This document shows positions 56,952 through 64,000 of a stretch of 64,000 nucleotides of DNA, in pieces. Location of the stretch: NCBI RefSeq assembly GCF_017352135.1, contig NZ_CP071456.1, forward strand, positions 1-64,000, read 5' to 3'. The DNA comes from Rhizobium lentis. Lineage in GTDB: Bacteria; Pseudomonadota; Alphaproteobacteria; Rhizobiales; Rhizobiaceae. Position 1 is the stretch's first letter. Every line of letters starts with the position of its first letter. The notes beneath the pieces are model-generated. The model searched no databases and had not been told where the DNA came from. It was given only the letters and a program-made list of their open reading frames with translations. The position numbers were made by a program, and so were the translations under genes.

Positions 56952-59900
56952 ATGTCCGTGCGCTCGTTCTTTGCTTTTGCCACCATCGCATTTTTTTCCG
57001 CGATCGCGATCGGTCTTCCGGCCGCCGCCGCGGAGACCAAGCGCGACATCCAGACGATCAAGGACGCCGATTTCTTCGGCTTCGATCTTCGCACCGAGCA
57101 GAACGTCTCGCTCGACCAGTGCAAGACCTCCTGCATCGGCGACAAGAGCTGCAAGGCCTTCACCTATAATCCGAAGGTGAAATGGTGCTTCCTGAAATCC
57201 GATTTCAAGACGATGAACGCCTTCCCCGGCGCCGTTGCCGGCAAGATCGTCGAGACAGCAGCCCAGAAGGAGCCGGATATCGGCGCGGCACCGCGCCTGA
57301 CCTTCCTGAGCAACGACCTCATCCAGCAGGCCCATGACTATAAGGACAATCTTGCCCTTGCCGATGGCCAGCAGGGCCAGGGCATCGACAGCCTGACGGC
57401 CAACGCCCGCCTCGACATGACCGAAAACAATCTGACCGACGCGCTGATCGCCTTCCACGGTGCGCTGTCGATTACGCCCGACGACGCCGATCTCTGGCTC
57501 GAAACCGCCCGCGCTGCAATTTCTTTCGGCAGCACGGAGAGCAGCGTCACCGGCCAGGCCGTGGTCGACGCGCTGAACGGCTACGAGCTGACGCGCACCA
57601 AGGCCAAGCGCGCCGAGGCGCTCGCCGTGCTCGCCACCGCTCTCGAACGAAACGCCAATTACCGCCCGGCGCTCGGCGCCTACAAGGCAAGCCTGGCGCT
57701 GATTGCCTCCGACGAAGTGCAGACCGCCTATCTGCAGCTCAAATCGACACAGGGCTTCCGCATCACCGAGCACACGGTCGACGCCGACAGCGTCACGCCG
57801 CGGGCCTGCGCAACCTTCTCCGAGGCGCTCGTCAAGACCACAGACTATACGCCCTTCGTGACGCTGAACGGCGCCGCGCCGAAGGCGGTGGAAACCAAGG
57901 ACAAGCAGATCTGCGTCGAGGGCCTCACGCATGGCGAGACCTATAAGATCACCTTCCGGCCAGGCCTGCCGTCCTCCGTCGACGAGTCGCTCGACGCCCC
58001 CGTCAGCATCGACGTCTATATCAAGGATCGCAGCCAGATCGTGCGTTTCACCGGCGACAGCTTCGTGCTGCCCTCGACGGCGCGCCGCGGCATCCCGATC
58101 GTCTCGGTCAACCTGGCCACGGCCAACCTCAAACTCTACCGCATCGGCGATCGCGCCATCGCGCCGCTTTTGACGAACTCCCAGTTCCTGAGCCAGCTCG
58201 ACGGCTACAGCGCCCAGAATATTCAGGACCAGAGCGGCGAGCTCGTCTGGCAGGGCTCGATCGACATCGCCAACGAGCTCAACAAGGACATCGTCACCAG
58301 CTTCCCCGTCGACGAGGCGCTGCCCGAACGCAAGCCCGGCATCTATGTGCTGACCGCAACGGCGCCGAACGCGCCGGCGCAGGAGTGGGATTCGCAGGCG
58401 ACGCAATGGTTCCTGGTATCCGATATCGGCATCACCACCTATGCCGGCACCGACGGGCTCAACGTCTTTGCCCGCTCGCTCGCCTCGGCAAAACCGATCG
58501 CGGGCGTCGAATTGCAGCTGCTCGCAAAGAACAATGAGGTGCTCGGCACCGCGACGACCGACGAAAACGGCCGCGCCACCTTCACCGCCGGCCTGATCCG
58601 CGGCACGGCGGCGCTGACGCCCGCCGTCATCGCCGCCAGGAACGGTACGTCGGACTATGTCTTCCTCGACATGACGCGCGCCGGCTTCGACCTTTCCGAC
58701 CGGGGTGTCACCGGCCGCGTCGCACCCGGCGCGATCGACGTGCTGACCTTCACCGAGCGCGGCATCTACCGCGCCGGCGAAACCGTGCATACCCAGGCGC
58801 TCGCCCGCGACACCGACGGCAACGCCATCGAGAACCTGCCGCTCACCTTTATCTTCAGCCGCCCGGATGGGGTCGAAGACCGCCGGATCGTCAGCCAGAC
58901 CAGCAATCTCGGCGGTTATTCCGTCGATTTCGCCACGCAGGCAAACGCGATGCGCGGCACCTGGACGATGAACATCTATACCGATCCCAAGGGCAGCGCG
59001 ATTGCCAGCAAGAGCTTCCTCATCGACGATTTCGTGCCCGATCGCACCGACATGGAAATCAAGACCGAGGCGAAGGAAATCGGTCCGGACACGCCGGCAA
59101 ACATCACCATCTCCGGCAAGTATCTCTACGGTGCCCCGGCCGCGGGCCTGACGCTCGAAGGCGACGTCGTCGTCAAGCCGACGCGCGAGAATGAAGCCTA
59201 TAAGGGCTTCCTGTTCGGGCTGGCCGACGAAGAGGCGAGCGAGGATTCGCGCCTGCCGATCGACGACCTGCCGGAACTCGACGAGAATGGCGAAGCCTCG
59301 ACCGACCTCACCGTCGTCGACCTGCCGGCCACCACCCAGCTGCTCAACGCCACCGTCTATATCAGAATGCAGGAAGCGGGCGGGCGCGCCATTGAGCGCT
59401 CGCTTGTCATCCCGGTGAAGAGCGAGCGGGCGTCGGTCGGCATCAAGCCGGAATTCTCCGGCGATCTGCCCGAGAACTCGATCGCCAACTTCACGGTGAT
59501 CGGCGTCGATGCAGACGGAAAGAAGCAGGAGATGAAGGGCCTGCGCTGGAAGTTCTACAGCCTCAACCGCGAATACCAGTGGTATCGCGAGGGAACGGCC
59601 TGGAAATACGAGCCTGTCTACACCGCCGAGCAGATTTCCAACGGCAGTGTCGACGCGACGATGGGCGGCGGCAAGGTCTCCGTGCCGGTGACCTGGGGCC
59701 GCTATCGCCTCGAAGTTGAAAGCCCGGATGCCGACGGCCCGACCTCCAGCGTCGAATTCGACGCCGGCTGGTTCGTGACCTCGACCTCGACCGAAACGCC
59801 CGACGGGCTGGAGATCGCCCTCGACAAGGACAGCTACAAGGTCGGCGAGACGGCCAAGCTGAAAGTCACCTCGCGTTACGGCGGCGAGCTGATGGTCACG

Positions 59901-62420
59901 GCCGGAAGCGAAAAGCTGATTGCCGTGCAGAATGCGGCGATCGGCGAGACCGGCGGCGAGGTCGACATTCCCGTCACCGCGGACTGGGGCGCCGGCGCTT
60001 ATGTCACCGCAACGCTCTTCCGTCCCGGCGATGCCCAGGACAGCCACATGCCGATGCGCTCGATCGGCATCAAATGGCTGAAGGTCGATCCCGAACAGCG
60101 GGCGCTGCAGGTCAAGCTCGACACGCCGGAAAAGATGCTGCCGCGCGGACCGCTCGATATCGGCCTGCAGGTGGCCGGCGCCGGCGCCAACGAGGATGCC
60201 TATGTCACCGTTGCCGCCGTCGACGTCGGCATCCTCAACCTGACGCGCTACGAACCGCCGAATCCGGAGGACTGGTATTTCGGCCAGCGTCAGCTCGGCC
60301 TTGAAATCCGCGACCTCTACGGCCGCCTGATCGACGGCTCGCTGGGTGCGACCGGCAAGCTTAGGACCGGCGGCGACGGCGGTGCGGTGGCGCTGCAGGC
60401 CAGCCCGCCGACGCAGAAGCTCGTCGCCTTCTTCTCGGGCCCGGTAAAACTCGATGCCGAAGGCAAGGCCCATATCTCCTTCGATATTCCGCAGTTCAAT
60501 GGCACGGCGCGCGTCATGGCGGTCGCCTGGACGAAGACGGGTGTCGGCCATGGCGTCAAGGATGTCATTATCCGCGATCCCGTGGTCGTGACCGCCAGCC
60601 TGCCGAAATTCCTCACCCCCGGCGACAAGGCCGATCTGCGCCTCGACATCGCCAATACCGATGCCCCGGCCGGCGATTACAAGCTGCAGCTGACCGGCAA
60701 CGACGCCATCGGCATCGAGCAGGCTTCCGCCGCGCAGACCATTCGCCTGGAGGCCGGCGCAAAATCCGAGCTGACGCTTTCGCTCGTCGGCAAACAGCCG
60801 GGCGCCGGCAGCGTGTCGATCAACCTCTCCGACGCCTCCGGCCTGTCGCTCGACCAGACGATCGACGTGCCGGTGCGCCCGGCATCCCTGCCGATCACCC
60901 AACGCAGGGTGCTGGCGCTGAAGCCGGGCGCGAAGCTCACCGTCGACAAGAACCTGCTTGCCGACAGCGTGCTGCCCGGCGCCTCGATCAGCGTCAACGT
61001 CACGCGTTCGGCCGCCTTCGACATTCCGGCCCTGCTGATGACGCTCGACCGCTACCCGTTCGGCTGCGCCGAGCAGACCACCAGCCGGGCGCTGCCGCTG
61101 CTCTACCTGGCCGAGGTGGCAAAGCAGGCGGGCATCGAAAACGACGATGACGTGCGCAGCCGCGTGCAGGATGCGATCTACCGCGTGCTCTCCTACCAGG
61201 CCTCGGCCGGCAGCTTCGGTCTCTGGGGCCCGGATTCGGGCGACGTCTGGCTGGATTCCTACGTCACCGATTTCCTGACGCGCGCCCGCGAAATGAAATA
61301 TGACGTGCCGGAAAAGGCCTTCGTGCAGGCGCTCGAAAACCTGCAGAACACGCTGTCCTACACCACCGACATCAAGGGTCAGGGCGACCAGATCGCCTAT
61401 GCCGTCTACGTCCTTGCCCGCAACAAGAAGGCGGCGATCAGCGATCTGCGCTATTATGCCGATACGATGATCAACGACTTCCCGACGCCGCTTGCCAAGG
61501 CGCATATCGCCGCCGCACTGGCGCTCTACGGCGATGCGCAGCGCTCGAAGAACATCTTCGTCGACGCGCTGCAGATGTCGCAGCAGTCGATGGTCTCGCG
61601 GGTGAACCTGTCGCGCACCGACTACGGCACGATCCTGCGCGACGGCGCGGCGATCCTCGCACTTGCCGCCGAAAGCCGGCCGGTGCCGCCTGTCGTCCCC
61701 GACCTCGCCAAGGCCGTCGCCAAGGAATGGGGGCGCAGCAAATACAAGAGCACCCAGGAAGAAGCCTGGATGCTGCTTGCCGCGCGCGCCATCCAGGGCG
61801 GAGATGACAGCCTGAAGGTCGACGTCAACGGTGCTGCGCATACCGGCGCCTATATGGCCCGCATGACCGGTGATGCGCTCGCCGACCATCCGCTGACGCT
61901 GACCAATCAGACAAACGACACGGTGTCGGCCGTCGTCACCACCGTTGCCGCTCCCACCGTGCCGCTGCCGGCCGGCGGCGATGGCTTCCTCATCGAGCGC
62001 AGCTATTACACGCTCGACGGCGAGCAGGCCAATGTAAGCGAGGCGAAGCAGAACGAGCGCTACGTCGTCGTCATCCACGTGCGCGAGACCAATGATTGGC
62101 CGTCGCGCATCGTCATCACCGACCTTCTGCCGGCGGGCTTCGAGATCGACAATCCGAATCTCGTCGACAGCGCCCAGATGACGAATTTCGACTGGATCGG
62201 CGAAATCTCGGCTGCCCACACCGAATTCCGCTATGACCGCTTCGTTGCCGCCTTCAACCGCGCGGCAGGCGACAATCGCGAATTCAACGTCGCCTATGTC
62301 GTGCGCGCCGTCACCCCCGGCACCTACGACCATCCGGCCGCCAGCGTCGAGGATATGTACCGTCCCGAGCTTTCGGCCCGCACGGCGACCGGCAAGATGG
62401 AGGTCGTGGCAGCGCAATAA
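56952..62420 (+). CDS. Bacterial alpha-2-macroglobulin with PAN domain and thioester motif
   Basis: 1822 residues. Sec signal (FFSAIAIGLPAAAA), then a PAN/apple domain around residues 35-95 (QCKTSCIGDKSCKAFTYNP, paired cysteines), a repeat-like helical region, MG domains and the bait region. The thioester motif CAEQ is at 1372-1375 in YPFGCAEQTTSRALPLLYLA, so the trap should form a covalent bond with proteases. It belongs to the periplasmic macroglobulin family; no lipobox is seen. Its stop overlaps the pbpC start (TAATG), the known partnership with PBP1c that repairs the wall after attack. Confidence 0.93.
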   Translation: MSVRSFFAFATIAFFSAIAIGLPAAAAETKRDIQTIKDADFFGFDLRTEQNVSLDQCKTSCIGDKSCKAFTYNPKVKWCFLKSDFKTMNAFPGAVAGKIVETAAQKEPDIGAAPRLTFLSNDLIQQAHDYKDNLALADGQQGQGIDSLTANARLDMTENNLTDALIAFHGALSITPDDADLWLETARAAISFGSTESSVTGQAVVDALNGYELTRTKAKRAEALAVLATALERNANYRPALGAYKASLALIASDEVQTAYLQLKSTQGFRITEHTVDADSVTPRACATFSEALVKTTDYTPFVTLNGAAPKAVETKDKQICVEGLTHGETYKITFRPGLPSSVDESLDAPVSIDVYIKDRSQIVRFTGDSFVLPSTARRGIPIVSVNLATANLKLYRIGDRAIAPLLTNSQFLSQLDGYSAQNIQDQSGELVWQGSIDIANELNKDIVTSFPVDEALPERKPGIYVLTATAPNAPAQEWDSQATQWFLVSDIGITTYAGTDGLNVFARSLASAKPIAGVELQLLAKNNEVLGTATTDENGRATFTAGLIRGTAALTPAVIAARNGTSDYVFLDMTRAGFDLSDRGVTGRVAPGAIDVLTFTERGIYRAGETVHTQALARDTDGNAIENLPLTFIFSRPDGVEDRRIVSQTSNLGGYSVDFATQANAMRGTWTMNIYTDPKGSAIASKSFLIDDFVPDRTDMEIKTEAKEIGPDTPANITISGKYLYGAPAAGLTLEGDVVVKPTRENEAYKGFLFGLADEEASEDSRLPIDDLPELDENGEASTDLTVVDLPATTQLLNATVYIRMQEAGGRAIERSLVIPVKSERASVGIKPEFSGDLPENSIANFTVIGVDADGKKQEMKGLRWKFYSLNREYQWYREGTAWKYEPVYTAEQISNGSVDATMGGGKVSVPVTWGRYRLEVESPDADGPTSSVEFDAGWFVTSTSTETPDGLEIALDKDSYKVGETAKLKVTSRYGGELMVTAGSEKLIAVQNAAIGETGGEVDIPVTADWGAGAYVTATLFRPGDAQDSHMPMRSIGIKWLKVDPEQRALQVKLDTPEKMLPRGPLDIGLQVAGAGANEDAYVTVAAVDVGILNLTRYEPPNPEDWYFGQRQLGLEIRDLYGRLIDGSLGATGKLRTGGDGGAVALQASPPTQKLVAFFSGPVKLDAEGKAHISFDIPQFNGTARVMAVAWTKTGVGHGVKDVIIRDPVVVTASLPKFLTPGDKADLRLDIANTDAPAGDYKLQLTGNDAIGIEQASAAQTIRLEAGAKSELTLSLVGKQPGAGSVSINLSDASGLSLDQTIDVPVRPASLPITQRRVLALKPGAKLTVDKNLLADSVLPGASISVNVTRSAAFDIPALLMTLDRYPFGCAEQTTSRALPLLYLAEVAKQAGIENDDDVRSRVQDAIYRVLSYQASAGSFGLWGPDSGDVWLDSYVTDFLTRAREMKYDVPEKAFVQALENLQNTLSYTTDIKGQGDQIAYAVYVLARNKKAAISDLRYYADTMINDFPTPLAKAHIAAALALYGDAQRSKNIFVDALQMSQQSMVSRVNLSRTDYGTILRDGAAILALAAESRPVPPVVPDLAKAVAKEWGRSKYKSTQEEAWMLLAARAIQGGDDSLKVDVNGAAHTGAYMARMTGDALADHPLTLTNQTNDTVSAVVTTVAAPTVPLPAGGDGFLIERSYYTLDGEQANVSEAKQNERYVVVIHVRETNDWPSRIVITDLLPAGFEIDNPNLVDSAQMTNFDWIGEISAAHTEFRYDRFVAAFNRAAGDNREFNVAYVVRAVTPGTYDHPAASVEDMYRPELSARTATGKMEVVAAQ

Positions 62421-64000
62421 TGAAGCGGTGGCACAAGTTTGCGATCGGATCCGCCGCCGGCATCGTTCTTGCCGGCGCGGCCCTATTCGCGCTCGACGCC
62501 GCCGACAAGGCCTATCCGCCGCCACTCGACAAGGCGAATGCCGTCTCCGCCGAGGTGCTGGATGCCGATAGGCAATTGCTGCGCGCCTTTGCGACCCCGC
62601 AAGGCCGCTGGCGGCTGAAGACTGTGGTCACCGACGTCGATCCGCAATTCCTGCGCATGCTGATCGCCTATGAGGACCAGCGTTTTTACGATCACGGCGG
62701 CGTCGACGTCTGGGCGCTCGGGCGCGCCGCCATGCAATTGGTCAGCAATGGCCGCATCGTCTCCGGCGCCTCGACGCTGTCGATGCAGGTGGCGCGGCTG
62801 ATCGAGCCGCGCGAAGGACGCTCGCTCTCGGCAAAGCTCCTGCAATTGGTGCGCGCCGTGCAGATCGAGCGGCGGCTGTCAAAAGAACAGATTCTCGATC
62901 TCTACCTCACCCATGCGCCCTATGGCGGCAATCTCGAAGGCGTGCGTGCAGCAAGCCTTGCCTATTTCGGGAAGGAGCCGCGCCGCCTGACGGTGGCCGA
63001 GGCGGCCCTGCTCGTCGCCTTGCCGCAATTGCCGGAACGGCGCCGGCCGGACCGCAATCTCAAGGCTGCCGAGGCGGCGCGCCAGCGTGTGCTCGACCGC
63101 GTGGCGGTGGCTGAGGCTGTCGGCGACGGCGAAGCGGAGCGGGCCGAGGGTGTCGCCGTCCCGCCGCGGCGCATGCAATTGCCGGCACTGGCCGCTCATG
63201 TCGCCGAAGCCGCACTGCGCAAGGAGCCTGATGTCCTCAAGCACCAGACGACCTTGAAGAAACAGGTGCAGCAGGGGCTGGAATCCGTCGCGCGGGCAGC
63301 GGCGATGAAGCTCGGGCCTAAGCTCTCGCTTGCCATGGTGATGGCCGATGCACAAACCGGCGCGATCGTCGGCGAGGTCGGCTCGGCCGATTATTTCGAC
63401 GCCAGCCGCTCCGGCTGGATCGACATGACGCGCGTCAAGCGCTCGCCCGGCTCGACGCTGAAGCCGTTCATTTACGGGCTGGCCTTCGAGCAGGGGCTGG
63501 TGTCGCAGGAGACAATCATCGAGGACCGGCCAGCCGATTTCTTCGGCTACCGGCCGCGCAATTTCGACATGAGCTATCAGGGCGACGTGACCGTGCGCGA
63601 GGCCCTGCAGCTCTCCTTGAACGTGCCGGCCGTCAAGCTGCTCGACGCCGTCGGACCGTCGCGGCTGATGGTGCGCTTCCGCCGTGCCGAGGTGCGCCCG
63701 GTGCTGCCGCCGAACGAGACGCCGGGGCTGGCGATCGGTCTCGGCGGCGTCGGCATCACGCTGAAGGATCTGGTGCAGCTCTATACGGCGCTCGCCAATC
63801 GCGGCCAGCCGGTAAGGCTCGGCGATGGCGTCACCGGCGCACCAGCCAAACTCGACGGCGAGCCGCTGCTGGAGCCGGTCGCGGTCTGGAACGTTGCCGA
63901 TATTCTCTCCGGCGTCATCCCTCCGGCCGGCGCGCCGCAGCGCGGCATCGCCTACAAGACCGGCACGAGCTACGGCTACCGCGACGCCTGGTCGGTCGGT
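62420..64000 (+). CDS. pbpC: Penicillin-binding protein 1C (PbpC), C-terminus cut by window edge
   Basis: About 527 residues are visible. N-terminal membrane anchor (FAIGSAAGIVLAGAALFAL), GT51 transglycosylase with catalytic Glu in AYEDQRFYDHGGVD and SGASTLSMQVARLIEPREGR, then the transpeptidase: nucleophile Ser in SPGSTLKPFIYGLAF, SLN in LQLSLNVPAVK, and KTGTSYGYRDAW. The C-terminal PBP1C-specific domain lies outside. Translationally coupled to the alpha-2-macroglobulin gene. Confidence 0.95.
   Translation, partial: MKRWHKFAIGSAAGIVLAGAALFALDAADKAYPPPLDKANAVSAEVLDADRQLLRAFATPQGRWRLKTVVTDVDPQFLRMLIAYEDQRFYDHGGVDVWALGRAAMQLVSNGRIVSGASTLSMQVARLIEPREGRSLSAKLLQLVRAVQIERRLSKEQILDLYLTHAPYGGNLEGVRAASLAYFGKEPRRLTVAEAALLVALPQLPERRRPDRNLKAAEAARQRVLDRVAVAEAVGDGEAERAEGVAVPPRRMQLPALAAHVAEAALRKEPDVLKHQTTLKKQVQQGLESVARAAAMKLGPKLSLAMVMADAQTGAIVGEVGSADYFDASRSGWIDMTRVKRSPGSTLKPFIYGLAFEQGLVSQETIIEDRPADFFGYRPRNFDMSYQGDVTVREALQLSLNVPAVKLLDAVGPSRLMVRFRRAEVRPVLPPNETPGLAIGLGGVGITLKDLVQLYTALANRGQPVRLGDGVTGAPAKLDGEPLLEPVAVWNVADILSGVIPPAGAPQRGIAYKTGTSYGYRDAWSVG

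Noticed and set aside
56925..62525. 1866-codon open frame antisense to the alpha-2-macroglobulin gene
   Set aside because: It mirrors the codon structure of the real gene (GC-rich third positions keep the antisense frame open) and shows no recognisable domain.

Overview
The window looks like chromosomal DNA of a Rhizobium-type alphaproteobacterium. The basis is GC-rich coding sequence, RIME-like intergenic palindromes, stand-alone class III nucleotidyl cyclases, a cyo quinol oxidase, many ABC transporters, and families typical of the Rhizobiaceae such as DUF3095, DUF805 and FkbM. No rRNA, tRNA or CRISPR array was seen. Both window ends cut through genes: a glycosyltransferase on the left (minus strand) and pbpC on the right (plus strand).

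Left part (1-12.3 kb): glycosyltransferase fragment, a ferredoxin-fused membrane cyclase with an FkbM methyltransferase, a dCache-type cyclase, an IS481-like transposase remnant, a DUF805 protein, a decayed Rrf2 regulator, a small methyltransferase, a DUF3095 protein with cyclase-like motifs, a YefM-YoeB toxin-antitoxin pair with a readable promoter and operator, a nucleotide-sugar dehydrogenase and a third cyclase. Three class III cyclases plus one cyclase-like protein lie within about 11.5 kb. Each true cyclase carries a different set of substrate-selecting residues.

Middle left (12.4-26.3 kb): a peptide-type ABC importer (fused ATPases, binding protein, two permeases), three coupled glycosyltransferases, a 904-residue ABC exporter-like protein whose ATPase has lost all its catalytic residues and gained a long insertion, and a single-domain cyclic-nucleotide-binding protein. 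This is the strongest candidate for an undescribed system: glycan synthesis plus a pseudo-ABC protein that may respond to cNMP made by the neighbouring cyclases. A RelE/ParE-type toxin-antitoxin pair follows.

Middle right (26.6-48.3 kb): an MHS-family transporter, cyoABCD with a SURF1 gene, an acyltransferase, a hybrid PAS histidine kinase with an FAD/NAD(P)-binding partner, a LysR-controlled PrpF-like isomerase with a NitT/TauT-type ABC importer, a flavodoxin-like reductase, and two ABC exporter halves that fit an asymmetric heterodimer and are separated by a RIME-like element.

Right part (48.4-64 kb): a small exported glycine-zipper protein with an intrinsic terminator, two LacI-type regulators, an ACS-type and a Bcr/CflA-type MFS transporter, a divergent TetR regulator, an orphan receiver protein, a frameshifted L,D-transpeptidase, an exported MsrA, and an alpha-2-macroglobulin with PAN domain and thioester motif that is translationally coupled to pbpC.
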